Below, one piece after another: positions 35,302 through 49,450 of a stretch of 64,000 nucleotides of DNA; the stretch's first letter is position 1, and each line of letters starts with the position of its first letter. The DNA lies in NCBI RefSeq assembly GCF_021155775.2, contig NC_060233.1, positions 32,395,077 to 32,459,076 of the forward strand. Direction: 5' to 3'. The position numbers were made by a program, and so were the translations under genes. The stretch is from Neodiprion pinetum. Lineage: Eukaryota > Arthropoda > Insecta > Hymenoptera > Diprionidae. Below the pieces are notes generated by a model. It ran no database searches. It was not told the DNA's origin and saw nothing but the letters and a program-made list of their open reading frames with translations.

Positions 35302-38300
35302 TCAAGTGTTGCACGTCACGAGGCGAGTTATCGCTCGAATACCGGCCCAAGTTTCTCGCGCTGTTGGGACAATCTGTGTGGCCGGTAGAAGGAAACCGTA
35401 AATACCACGATCTCTCAACTCCACCGTATAAGCATATTTTATTCCAGCTACCCCCTTCGCCCAGTCGTCGGAGCCACCTGAGTGACAACAAGACTTGATA
35501 ACTGGATAGGCATGAAAAGCAAACAGGACCGTGAATGATAAAGCCAGTCTTTGTCGTACCTGAGGTAGGATAAAGGAGCTCAGGGGAGGCGCCAACCTGG
35601 TACTGAGTTCCGTGCACCTTGAGGATGGCGCTCGTAGCCTTCCTCGCGACGTTGGCGAGTTCCTCGAAATCTGGCGGGCGTATTTTCGTGTAGCCCCAAG
35701 GAACAAGCCACATTTGGGAGTAGGCGTGCAGCGTGAGGTACATCCTGACCGAGAAGCAAGTTTCACGTCACGTGGAATACTTGTGGGAATCGATAACGAG
35801 CGGGCTAGATATCCTCACCTTATGCTCTGCCGGTTGGCCAGGATGTAGTCGGCTATGGCGCGCGTTTCCGGTTCCGAGAACGCTTTTGGTCCCGCGTAGG
35901 TTTCATGACAGGGATCGGTGCTGGCCGCTCCGCTGTCTTCTTCGCCCCAATGGTAGCCGAAATTTCGGTTTGGATCGACTCCTTCGCACCGGTTGAATAA
36001 CCACCGGGTGTAATGAGATACCAGGTGGAACAAGCCGAGCGGACCTGATCTAATGAAGATTTCAGGTCAAATTACAAACGTGGATAATACGCGGAGGCTG
36101 GGTGCTGGATTTGTTCGCAAATCCGCCACGCCTCGGAGAGTCTACGTGATCGCGACACGTGAAAGCAGAGCAAAGATCCGCCGCGTGTCATCGATCAAGA
36201 TACGCTGGATCGACGTTGAGGGGGGTATTTTGTTACCTGGCCTCGTTGTCGGAATCTAAGTCTGCGTGATTGCTCCTGGTTTTGCGCCACAGGCGATCAG
36301 CTGTGTGGCTGAATTCGTAGCCGTCCGGATTCGAGACTGGCAGGATCATCCAGTCGGATGTTTCCAGCAATTTTGAATAGGTCGAATTCTTTTCCACCAA
36401 CTGATTCAGGATGTAAGTCGCCACCGCCGGACCTATCCATTCCCGCGCATGCATTCCTGCCGGAATATTACAGACAACTTTATTATTGCCGGTTGAAACT
36501 TATCGCGCTCCTTTTTAATCTTACCACGAAATGACTAAAAATTAATTCAGTTGGGTAAAGAAAAAAAACAGAGATTCTCAATTAAAGTCCAAGAATCATC
36601 GACTGTAACGAGTGTCCCTAAAGAGTCGAAATATTAATAGTTTGGAAATTTTTATGGCACAAAGCGAAAGTTAACGTTTCTGACACTAAATACTATAGTA
36701 GCAATATACTATAGTTTCTATAGAAAGCTCAAATTCTATATTGTGATCAATGACAGGTCGAGTAATAACGATTTGAGGGAGAGAATATATTTAGAGTAGA
36801 AAAAGAAAAGAAACTGTCGCAGTGAATTCAACCGAGGGAATTTTGGAACCAACTTGCGATATCTGATTACTGAACGAAGAGATTTGGAAAGCGATTGACT
36901 CGTTTTAACGTCATAAGTACCTTACGGCAATTTTGGATCACGCAAAGTAACTGTGTGGACGTTCCTAGCGAAACAGCAGATTGCATGTTTTATACGGCTC
37001 CATCTCACCTTGTCAAAGAATTTACACAGACATGGGAAACGTTGTAGCACGCGAGTTTCAAAGGCCAAGCCTAACTGTGAACCCGATATCTGGGCGAATG
37101 ACGTTTTGGCATTTTGGCATTTGGATGTCGGGTTACGTAGGAAATTAAAGTATAACTTCTTCGTATAACGTTTGATACGACTGAACAAGTTTACTTCATA
37201 ATTACATGTGATTTGAAGAAAGTTTTGAAGCATAAGATTTTTCTGGCACAATCTGCGTTGCTGGATGTTCATAACTGGTAATTTATGCGTTTGCATATTT
37301 ATTCTCTGTGAATTTATGATGCCCAATTAATCCGCACTGCACACTCACACATAATTCATTACACTTTTCAAATCCAACCAGTGTTCATATTCGTTGCCTA
37401 ACATTGTTTCTAATTATGTATAGTGGTTTTTATTAACACAATTTACAACCGCGCGGTTAAATTCAAATTCGTGTGAACAGTTACACGGAAGCAAAATGCC
37501 TTGGGCTGAATAATCCATTACAGAAGAGATTCTATAAGATAACATTTGCTGGACTGAATTGACGGTGAATTAAAATGTCGAGAAAAGAAACGAACGCATG
37601 AAATTGTACCGCTGATCGATCGGCTTTGCTATTATAGTTTCACTCACCACCATCGATCCATACCACCGGCTTACTCTCTCCGTCCTTAGTCAGACCCGTT
37701 GAAATTTTGGCTAGTTTTAAGGGTTGTCCCTCGTAGCTGTGGCCGATGGTTACTAGCTCCACGAGGCTGGGGTAAGTAAACGCCAGATATTCTAAGTACC
37801 TGATTATATCTATATCAATAAAAGTGAAAAATGTAGAGAATAAATTCACCTAAACAAAGCTCTAAGTAACGATATGCAACTACATACATCCATGCATTGT
37901 TATAAACCAGTACGAGTGAACTTGGACAATAAGGTAATCCGTTAAAAATACGCGATGCGTGTTTTTTTTTATGAAAGAATCGTGAATGATTACCGATGAT
38001 TAACAGAGCGGACAGATTTTTTCGATATTGTTTAGCGAATTCAAGTGTTTAGAATAAAATTATAGTGACCGTCAATTCGTATTTTTTTTATTTTGTCAAA
38101 TGTCGTTTCGTACTGGACCCTTTAGTGTTCACCTAGTGGTATTGCAAATGTATAATTCCTGAGTTGTACCTGCATATCTGTGGTATCGCTTCCACGTCAT
38201 AGAGTGACCCTGACTTGTGACCAAGTCCTCTCGTTGCTCCTTGGACATTTTTGGATTTTGATACGCGATCGTTTTCTGCGCAAGTATGAGAAACATTAAT

Positions 38301-40717
38301 AACCCGATGTTAGTCGGATAATATTACCTATCCGAGATTGACATGATTGCAATAATACGTAACGAAGAAATAATATTAGTTACAGAAATAATATTAGTTA
38401 CATATAAAGTTATAGAAAAAAATTCAATTTCGATCTCTTGATATGGATACTTTTCACAATGACGAAATCGGAATATTACGTGATATTGTTTGCAGCATGG
38501 AGTTTAACATGTTCCTGTAGACCAGAAGCGTGAGAATTTGTTTAAATATTGAAAGCGGTCAGGCCACTTCACGGACAGTTTTCCCCGATAGCTGTGATCA
38601 TAAGTCTACAAGGATACGGATGATTTACGATACGTACAATAATTCGCGTGATAGAAAAAGATAATAGCTATAAAACATAAGTAGGATCAGCTAGAAAGCG
38701 TTGAAATTATTCCGGGCAAAATCCGGTCAGCAACATTTACATTATGGCACGAATCCTCATCAGGACGACGTATTGCTGTTTCATAGTTAACTTTTTGTCG
38801 CGCCCTTCGACCCGTCTATCATACTTCACCGCATCTGTTCCGGCATACAATGTTGCATTTCATGTGCATCATTAATCAAACTGCAACTCAATGTTCACGC
38901 TCTTACTTGTATTTCTCACATATCGATTCCTGCGCTACCTTGCGATATACAGTTAGTTACTCGTTCCTGTGAACCTCCGACACTCCCCGTTCAATTCATC
39001 ATTAATTAACTCGCAACACAGGAATCTGGAGTAAATATATATAAATCGAGGCTAAGTCACGTGTGTGTCGCCCCACGTGCTTATATCAACACGGATAAAA
39101 AATGCATCGAAATTGCATCCGAATAGAAAGAAAAAAGTAAACTGAATAAGCCTGAATGTTTGTCATTGCGCTATTATATCCTCACCTGTAAATCGTTTAT
39201 CAACACTTTAAACCCGAACTTCTGTTCCCTCAGCGAATCCTTTAATTCACTGAGCATGTCCGGAGCGACAACGACATCTGTGGACCTGAATGTGAGAGAG
39301 AAAATGGATAAATAAGTGAAAAAAAGGATGTCTCCATAATTTGATTCCTATCTCTCAGTGGTAACAGTTTTTTTTTTTTTGTTTTATTTTTCCTTCTTCC
39401 CGAGAACCGTGACGGTTGGTTATCACTGTTGGTACTTTCAAGATAGAGCATTCAATCTACGAGATGAATCGTATAATTTATGCAACGTCTTAACGGACAA
39501 GATCACATCTGTTAGGTACTGTTTTTATTATTATTTTTTTTTTTAATCTAAATCCTGTGTAATATCTAAGCACAGCACCGAGCTATTTACGGCAGTTTAT
39601 CGAACCGACATCCCGGTACCTAGGATGGACCATCAATGCATGGTCATAGTTGTTCTCCGAAATGGGTAGATACAAAACCCGAGAGTATCGCTGCCATTGC
39701 AGGAGTCTGGTGGTACGGACTGTACGAAGCGGAATTTTATCCGATCAAACAAAATGATAAAAACTCGGCAAGATCCGTTACTCGTTCTTATTTAGCGCGT
39801 TTGGGAAGGTGGCAAGATCGGCGACGCCGCCGGGGAGAAAGAAACAGGTATATGCAATACTTCGAATCTCGATCGGGGGACCTTGGCGAAATGTAATAAT
39901 GACGGCAAAAGGCGTTTGGGGCGTTTGAGATTGAAGTCGATCGTGACCTGTTTTTCGCCGGCAGCGTCCAGAACTTTAGTCCGTCATCGCCCGACTCCAT
40001 CATCTCTTGGAGTTCGGCGACTTGGCTGTCGGTCGTCGGCGTTATCCTGAGCAGCTGATGACCCTTGTAGGTTACTCGGTTCGGCCGAGGTTTGCTGCTC
40101 TTCGATTCACCGCCGACGATGTTGTTTACTATGGAGCTGATCCCGCTGGCCACCAGGGTGAATATCGTCTCGACGAATCCGGACAACGTGAAGCCCCGAA
40201 ATTTCGAGAGCCACTTGTCGGTACCGTTTTTCGGCAGGAGATCGGTCGGTTCGAACGGATCCTCCTCGTCATCTTCAAATGCCGATTCGTAGGATCCATC
40301 CCGCCTGTTTGCACTACTCGGCACTACTTGAAGCTCGGAATAATTTCCTTCGAACTCGTCGATCTCGATCCTGCGTCTTCGGGGCGGAAAAAACTTCTCC
40401 CTTGAATTTTCGTACCTGCGTGTGAAAATGTTGGTGTTTTTTTTTTTTTTTTTCTTAATTGTTTCGTCTCGTTAATTGCCGTCGGACGGCTTTAATCGAG
40501 GTGCAAAATATCACCCAGCGACTGACCTAGAGGACGATGCCGGATCCTCGATTTCCGGATAACTGTCACGCGGTATTTCGTCACCGACACCACCGAAATC
40601 CCGATAGTTCGTACCCTCGATAATCGCGGGATTTCCGCTGACTAGAATCGCTGATGGCAACGAACTGCAAATCGTGGCAAAAGTTACCGCGAACAAACTT
40701 CCCGAGTGCAGAATCAT
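35302..40717 (-). CDS. M14 zinc carboxypeptidase, B-type specificity, nine exons
   Basis: Secreted exopeptidase predicted to remove C-terminal Arg/Lys. Exons: 40717-40527, 40415-39948, 39285-39186, 38275-38170, 37809-37648, 36456-36237, 36049-35819, 35744-35560, 35477-35302. Every junction is GT/AG and the frame closes to 612 residues. The start is the ATG at 40717 with a hydrophobic signal (SLFAVTFATI). Zinc ligands are His and Glu of MHAREW and His of LTLHAYSQ; DPNRNFGYHW gives the Asn/Arg substrate clamp; Glu of TVELRDRG is catalytic. SGGSDDW puts Asp at position 255, the carboxypeptidase B determinant. Exon 2 encodes an unusually long acidic pro-region (DDEEDPFEPTD) with a hydrophobic stretch before the propeptide fold. 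Typical enzymes have about 400-430 residues. Confidence 0.92.
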
Positions 40718-43700
40718 ACCGTTGCGCACTGATATTCACTCTTCGATAAAAAGTAACAAAAATAACAATAAATAAATCAACTCGCGGATCAAGAGAAACG
40801 GTAACGAACTTTGCATCCAAACTCTACGGCGGTTCCTCGCTTACTGTCTGAAGCTACTCTCCGCGTTCGTTTCACTGTCCAATGAAACTCCTGGCGCTTC
40901 AAAACTAAACTCTCAACTGCATGTATGCGATCACTTGTCGCATTACCGGTCCTACAACTACAGGTGAGGGTATACGTATTCGCATATATGAGGTAAGCGT
41001 GTGTGTACGTACTGCAAGTTTACAGGGAATGCAGTCATGTGCAGGGAAGTGGAGATCGGGTAGCCAATGGCTGGAGTTCCTAATTCCGATTCATGTTGTC
41101 GATCAATTTTTCATCGGGCTTGTGTCAGTTGAATGAATGACTCTGCGATCGTTAACGATAAGTGTGTCAAGTTTTTTACAAATTTGAGTCAATTACAGAA
41201 TGAGTATGGTAAATTTACAATAATAATTAATGTAACAGTCGGTGAACTTGATTTACCGGTTTGAAAAAGTGTAAATCAATTTTACCATTATTAGAGGCGA
41301 AAATTTTAAATTGCATGTACTTGTAATTTGTTACAGAAAATATTTAACTTTTTAATATAGGTTTGGATATCAAACTTGAAACTGAATGAAAATTTCGATG
41401 AATAGTGTTTCGAAGAAGGTTTCAAAGTACATAGACTCCGTCATAAGCTTAGAATTTTAAACACAATTTTTGCTCTCGGACCTCAAGCGAGTCGAAAGGA
41501 GAGAAAAGTAAATTGTTGTTGGCTCAATCGGTGCAGCAAATAATTACTTCACTATTTCAATACTTTAATTTTTTCACCTTGAACGATGATAGGTGTCGAA
41601 GCTTGAGTAAAAGCAACGTTATCAGTGGATACCACATCGCTCGTATCTTTTCATTTCTCAAACGCGTATAATAATTTCCTTATTTTGAACTTGATCCTAC
41701 AAACTTTATCGGCACTGCGGTTGGGCAATGTGTGATTCACTGTACATACGTCATGGGCGTAGTAGGTCAGTACAGCTTTCCGTTATTCCGGAATATTACC
41801 ACGACTGTTATTGCTTATCTCGAGTACATCAAGACGTAAACGGATTTCGGTAACGGAATGACACAGTGCGCGAACCGAGCCTAAGTTCCGCAACTCTAAG
41901 CTTCGGTTAACCCTAAGCAATTAGCTCGCAAGACTCAATTTCAAACAGTAAGGATTCGTATTAATTACTTCGTTAAATTTTCTAAAGTAATACATAAAAT
42001 ATTAATAAGATGAAAAATTTTCTTACCGTGCCCGGAGAATTAGCGTGATTCGAATAATTTCATCGTCGCAGATTGATTTAATAATTAAGCTGTTAAATGT
42101 GTCATTTATTTATCCTTAACTATGTTTCAATAGTATTGTAGTATCTGAAATGCAATAATTAGGTATACGCACTACTACGACAAATATATTACGCTGGTAT
42201 GTTTTATATAGATGCATATGCATCGTAATAAAATTGTATAATTACGTGCAGCGTAATGTATCAACAACATGCATCACGTTAGTTTGATATTTGTTACATT
42301 AAAATGGCAATTAATATATTAACAATAGACGTAATATCATAATGACTATTGACTATTAGTCTGTTGAATTTTTCCTCGAAAGAGAAACGATTTCCGTATG
42401 CGTACAATAATCGTATTAACATATGTATTTAGACCGAAACACCCGATACATCGATCTTTGATCGGCATCGCTAAACTAAAGATAAGCGAGTCGTGTTGCC
42501 ACAAATAATCAACTGAAATTTTGACGGGCACGTAACGTCCAATTTGTCAAGTTTGACCCACTCGGGACGAGCAAAAAGAAATCGTTAATTGCGTACCGGT
42601 TTTTCGTAATATTCGGCCACGACTGAATAATAATAATAACAAGATTATACCTTTGGGCTTAAAAAGAACGTTTATTTTCTTTCGCGGTTTTGTTTAGATG
42701 TTTTTCCAATCCCATTTCGTTTTATTCCTTTTTAAATTGTGTACCAACGCATTAACCTCTGGGTGATTAACTTTTACGCTATACATCACGAATGGCTTGA
42801 AACAAATCAAAAAAAAAAGAGAAAAAATTTATCATGTATATATAATATTGTCCTTATTATATGTATAAGGTATTCAGATGTATAGTAATTGACTGCGTAT
42901 GCATCATTCGTGTACCATTATCAAACATTCGACGTGGATACAACGTATTGTCCGTATCATGGTTTTTTCGAAAATAATGGCAATATTCGTGGCGATAATC
43001 ACAGTTATACGTAATCATTATCGCTTCGTACATCAAATATCTGTCGTGGCAAGAACTACAGACTACAATACAATACCCCGTCCCTCCTCTAGTGTGATGA
43101 TATTACATTGTTTATTTTTCAAGTATCTGATAAATTATATCGTAATATCGTTAATTACTACTAAGGTTTGCCAGTATGTAGTATTTGTTTATGTTAGATC
43201 TGATTTATTACACATACATTAAGATATATAATCCATGTAAGGATAACTTCTGAAGAATCTATTATAGATATAATTAGATATATATTTATATATATTTTAT
43301 CATTTTTATAGTATATTTACATTGATTTAATTATGTATATGTGTATATCTACTTTTTATACGGACTTCTAAATAATATCTCTATGTATAAATTTTAGTTG
43401 TATAAGTATATAATTTTGTGTATATTATTCAATCTGATCGTATTTCTTCGTTCGCAACATGCATTTCCTAGGTGGTCTAAGGATCGATATTTATTTAAAA
43501 GTAAATTGTATCGTTATATTTTACGACCTCTGTTTCGATTCTGCAGTTTACTTTTATACTTTTTCAGTTTAGGCATCACTTGTTAAACTCTACCATATGA
43601 TGCTGAATATTATATCGCCACCGTTATGCTAACGCTAACGTGACGTGACGATCGGTTAATTACCATTCAATTAATTATACGATACTCTTAACGTCTACAA

Positions 43701-44454
43701 CTCTATAGCTATAATGTCTACGTATATGATGTAATATTTATTTTCAATATTTTTGACGTTCGATTTAACTTATTAAGGCTAACCAGTTTCAGTACTGGCA
43801 ATTGTACAACATAATTAAATCAACGAAGCCGACGAAGTTCACCTAAGCAATTGAGGTTTCATCGCGATTTCATTGTTTTTATCTATTTCTCCTCGGCGCG
43901 CGTTGCATTTTTTTGTTATCTCCTTTTCAGCATTTTTCTCGACTATCCGAATCCGTGGATAATTTATACACGCGCACCTACCTCATATCATTTGATTATT
44001 AATCTTACAACGTTAACAGGAGACAACGTTGATATAATTCCTTTGCTGATCTTTCTCGCATTTGATTTATTTCTATCCGCATGCGTGCTCTTCGTCGTTT
44101 CACCATCTGTCATAGCACTGTTTTACAGTGTGCGATACGTAAATTCTATATAGGTACGATATCCTATCCCTATTCATAAGAAAAGGCCTCTGATTGAAGT
44201 GAAATAATAATGAAGATGACGATAACAATAATAACTCGGTAGTAATATAATTATTTCGACGATAACAATCTATGTAATACATAGCGCATACTATATATAC
44301 CGTTACAATATCTTAGTTCTTTCCTGTTTCGCCGAATAGCCGATTGCTTCTTACTAATTGTAAATTCGTACCATGTTTTGATCACTCAACACATCTCAAC
44401 GCCCACAGGATTCCGTCACAGCTATTGCATTTCATGTACTTGTGTAGAAATATT
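40718..44454. other. Intergenic between carboxypeptidase 5' end and tensin 3' end
   Basis: 3.7 kb without a supportable gene. The part from about 42.5 to 44.45 kb is very AT-rich and probably includes the tensin 3' UTR, since several AATAAA hexamers lie there on the minus strand (for example near 42,670, 43,490 and 43,740). Promoter elements of the carboxypeptidase would lie just right of 40,717; I saw no TATA box there. Confidence 0.5.
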
Positions 44455-47400
44455 TTAAACGATGTTTGCTTTCACCTGAGCATTACCCATCATCACTTTA
44501 TTCACGAAGTTGACTATCGCTGTTGCGGGCTGTTGTTCCGGTTCAAGCTCGGCGAATACGTGACACTGGTTGTCCGATTTGTGGGCCGTTTTTCGAGCCA
44601 CGAACCCGAAACACCGACTGCAAATCATAAAAATCGTATGCGTTGCTTTAAATATTTGTACGCTGTATGCGTTATCAGCATAAAAGATAGTCGTGTAATT
44701 TGCGGGATTGCGAATAGAACTAGTTTCTCTAATTTACTATGTCAATGGTTTTTTTTTTTTTTTTTGCGATTTTCAACTTTCTTCGCAACTTTTTTACTTC
44801 GTTTATTTACCTTGCTGTGAAACCTAACGTTTACTACAGCGTTGCATACGTATAATTTATGTTATTATTGAGTTCTTTCGATTAAATCGTTAATGGTCAT
44901 CGGCATACCGAATAGTGATCCCGTTCGTATTAAGTAGAACAAACGACTTTGCTGTACTGTATTAGCTACCCGACGCGCCATATGCTCGATATTATTCATT
45001 ATACCAGGTCACTCTGCAACCGGACAAACTCGATGAGACTGGTGTTACTAGTGAAAAAACGAATCGACGAAACAGAGAAGAAAAGAAAAAAAAAAATTAG
45101 TTATTATACAGGCTGTATTTCGATGAACTCAAGTTTAATAATTTTGGCTCGAACGCTCACATATACGGGTGAAAATGTAAAAACGTGCCGGCACGTAGAG
45201 AAAGAGGTATGCTATCTTTACTGACAGTCAAATTTACTACATATTTTCTCCTCTTAGAAAAAAGTTTTTAACAAATGTCTGAGATTAGCAGCATACAGTT
45301 GGTATCGAAACAATCTAAAGAACGTAATAAAAAAATTGCTTAAGAGACTTTGAATTTATTAAAGCCGACTGTCAAGCGCCGGTCTAGTTTCTTTGAGATT
45401 ATTTTTTCTCTCTCAGTAACCGGTTAGCAAAATTTCATGAAACGTGATGAAACATGTTTCCAAGTTGAATAAGACTAATTTTTCGATAATTTTGTTTTTA
45501 ATACCGAATTATGTAAAGAATTCCCAATAATATTTACCAAAATAGCAATATTATTGTATAAATCAAGCTTACTGAGAGGTTTGGCCCTGCCCGCTTTCGG
45601 CTACGAAGTTCCAGGTCCGTTCGTCGACGTCGAGACCGCAGTAGCTGATGTTATTTGTCGGATAATGTCTCCTGAAGAATAGTTTACGGGCGTTATCCGT
45701 CAGGGTGATACCCTGGGCCGATACCTTGAAGTGGACTACAGTCGCAGTTGGTAATGGCCGCTGTTCGAAAAGCGTCGTGACAGTTTTTCTGATCGCTTGT
45801 GGCCCCGTCAAAGATTCAGTATCGATTGTGAAGAGGTAGAGGACGTTGCAAGCTGAAACGATTCGGGCATTCCTTAAGTTTTGCAGATTACGCATATTGC
45901 AGGTGTTTTTTTTCCTTGTAGAAGAAACAAATTTGTAGTTTGGACAATCAAATTTCGATGAATCAACCTCACCACTGGTTGGTTTTTCAATTTATTGAAA
46001 AGAGAAAGAGCGAGACAGCAAAATATTATACGCGCAGCGGTAAAAATTTTATCAGCAGAAGTAGTCGATAAAAGAGCAATATTAAGATTGCAAAGTGACG
46101 TAAGTCTAAAAGAATTTCTAGCACATTATACCGACATAGAAGGCAATCGAATAGCTCAATTCAACAAATTACGAGCTAACTAAGTACGAACTATTTTTTT
46201 CTAAGAATTTTTAATTTTACGAAATTAAATTATATGATATATTCTAGTAAGACTGGTAATTCCGTTATATGACCCAGTGAATTCATCAGTAATATTATTT
46301 TCACCGTAATCAACCTATTACTATGACTTAAACGACACGTGTATAAGACGTGCAAGAAAGTCAAATCGTCAAGAATCAGGAAAACCACTTTTATCACGCT
46401 ACTCGGTGAACAAGACTTTGCCCGATAATTTCTCATTCGGTTACTTGGCAAACATTTCTTCGAACAAAATGAAAGGGTTTTGCACGATGCATTTGAGTAT
46501 CGGTGAAAATATGAACGTACAAGGATGTACGTTGATGTACGGGTCTAAATTTCAAGAAGTAGTTCGCGTTACAGATAGTGCGACAATAGTATGAAAAAAT
46601 TGTTAAATTTATTGAAAAAGGAAAAAGACTCACCCGCCCCCTGAGCAAGTAGCTGCTGAGCGCTGCTCGTTCCCGGTGAGTCGAGGGCTCTGGCGGCGGC
46701 TTCCGGTTCGGGAAGAAGCAGCTGGCAGGGTAAAGCCATGGCCATTAAACTGTGCTGATAAACGAGGGCCGAGAGCGAGCTGAAGACCGGTTCGTTAGCG
46801 CATCCCTTTAGACGAACGCCTCTCGATGTCGGTTCGATGAGAAAATGCCTCACTAATTCGCTCGCCGGATCCCGAGGGCTACTCGGAGCTCCTGGAGGCG
46901 GCGTCGCCACCTTAAGGGCGAGCCCAAAGGCCCCGGGGAAGGAATTGCTGTCGCGAACAACGAACATCCCCGGAGTCGCGTCCTTGAGCATCGCGATTGC
47001 TGGAGGAGATAGAATTATAGGGGGTGTTTTTAAAAACGTGGTCGAACTACAAACGAGCCTCGATTATCGATTAATCATTTTGCCGCCTCGGTAATTACCT
47101 TGTTCTCTAGAAATGTTCGGCTTGTACCAAATCCGGCTTGTGTCTCTGACGAACTTTACATTGGCATCGGCAACTTCCTGGGGTTCTGTGTTTGAGTGAA
47201 CGCTCGATCTTCTGGATCCGTAGTTATAGACCTTGGGCGATGACTGACCGCCGCTGTTTATTGACGAGTATGATATGGCACTCTGGAAATGAAATTTGGT
47301 AAGATGAAATTTTCTCAAATAAAAGCTTGATTTTCAGCTTCATTTAATTATTTGTTCGATCAAATCTTTCCCTTTGCCGTACCTTTGGACTCTGGGCGAA

Positions 47401-49417
47401 TTCTATCTGCGTCGGTGTGCCGGGGCTTTGATTACTTATCGTCATTTGAGACTGACTGGCGTACTCTCCTCCGGGAGAGACAGGTCGATCCTTGCTGAAA
47501 ATTTACGTATATCGTATGTATATTTAGACAGCGTTATTTTGCTCGTTTTTAATTGATCAATGGTGCAACACTCAGGTGTGAGTCATTCCGTGAAATATAC
47601 ACAATAAAACCACATTTCAGATGCATGGCAGTGTACGTAGGTATATTTATATGGGTATTAGGTATATACATGTGGAATGACGTACGCTGTTAATTGTGCA
47701 ACGATAAAAAAGATGAAATTAGAAATACGTCAATTAAAAATTATCAATCAAGAAAATCTTCTGTACTTCTGTCAAAGGGATTCGGTAGTCATTCGCTGGT
47801 CATTGCAAACGACGATAAATTGTCAAACATTTTTATATGTTATAAATGACAAATGAAAATTCACGTTAAAAATGAAGGACGCCGAATCCCTTTGATCAAA
47901 CTGCACTGGAGTAAATATTTTCTTCGTCAGAGTATTGCAAAATTCATTGTTTATTCACAAGATGCAAAGCTGAAAGACAAACGTTAGCCGAGAAAAATCT
48001 GTATACATATTGTATAATATATTATAATAATCTGTAAGAAAAGCGTGAAAGATTGATGTCAGTAAATTTTGCAAACGATGATAATTATACTTCATTATTT
48101 GATGCCATAAATTTGAATTAATGCATTAATGCAGCATCTTTTTGAGTAGATATTTCTGTATCAAAATCTATCTCCTGGCACCTGGATTCAGGCAACATTG
48201 TAACTGAATATTTTTTAGTTTCGGTTGAATCTTTTACTCTTTAATTTCATACCAGTGCATGATGATCTAACAAGATTTTGATTGAGATTGCTGGTCGATC
48301 GATCGAGTTAGAATTCAATGCTGGCGGTGTAACATTAAATTATGTTAGTAATACAAGAATCAAACGGTGAAACAAACTCGTAACACTAAGAATAAAATCG
48401 TGAACAATGATTGATACGAAATTATGGCTAGACATAGGAAACTGATGCTTGTGAAATTTGCCTAGCAAAAAATGATAGACATAGAGGGAGACAGAGAGAC
48501 AGATAGAGAAAGAGGGAGAGTCAGAGAAATAGAATTGAGAAATTGCTATAATATACGGTGATCGAAGCTGTCTCCCCTGTATTTTCTTCGTGTACTGTGT
48601 ATTTTAAATTTACCTATAATCGAACGACGCCGACTGGTTAGTGAGCGGCCATCGTTTGTTATTCGTTTGCTTTAGCGATCCGCTTGCTGGGAAACTCAAA
48701 CGTCTAAAATCACCAAGATAATCCATTGTCTCTCGTCATTTTCTCAATTAAAAATTATCAACTTAAATGAATACAGCACGATATTCAAGAAGCTAATTAT
48801 TTTCATTACCACCCGCATCGGTATAAAATAATTTATACGGTATGGATCATCATCTATTATCAAAAATGACAAATATTCAATCGCAAGATAATCCAAATTT
48901 CGAACAGCTATTTCTCGCGTGAAACGAATTCATATTCTATTTTGGAAATTAGTTCAAATTTTGCACGTCAATGGCAAGTACTTAGATCCCTTTTACTCTG
49001 TAAAATTCATCGATCTGTTCCTATGGTTGAAAAATTGGTGCTTGTTTTCTTTCGCTCGAAAATACATCATACCATCAATCGATATAACAATGGATCAAAG
49101 TACTCCATTTTAATGGTGGGAATGATCTCAATGAAAAAAAAAAAAAAAAAAATCTGCCCAAATTTTTCAACACAAATAAATAACTCTGCAATAACAGATG
49201 TTGCGTTACAGGTGTAAGATTGAAACATTACTCATCTGATTACTCTAAGAAGCTGAGACAAAAACAGTAATTTCTCTTACCGCTGGGTTGTCGGACTCTT
49301 GGGAGGCAATCCCGTCTCTCTGGATATTTCTCTTCTTTCCTCGGCTGTGAAAACACGCTCGGTTGTGTAATTCCCGTAGTTGCCATTCCCGTTGTAATTT
49401 CTAGTGTCTTCCGGCCC

Positions 49418-49450
<33 letters not shown>

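Noticed and set aside
45995..46183. 62-codon plus-strand frame within a tensin intron
   Set aside because: Looks compositionally protein-like but has no motif, no neighbours and lies antisense in an intron; kept as chance.
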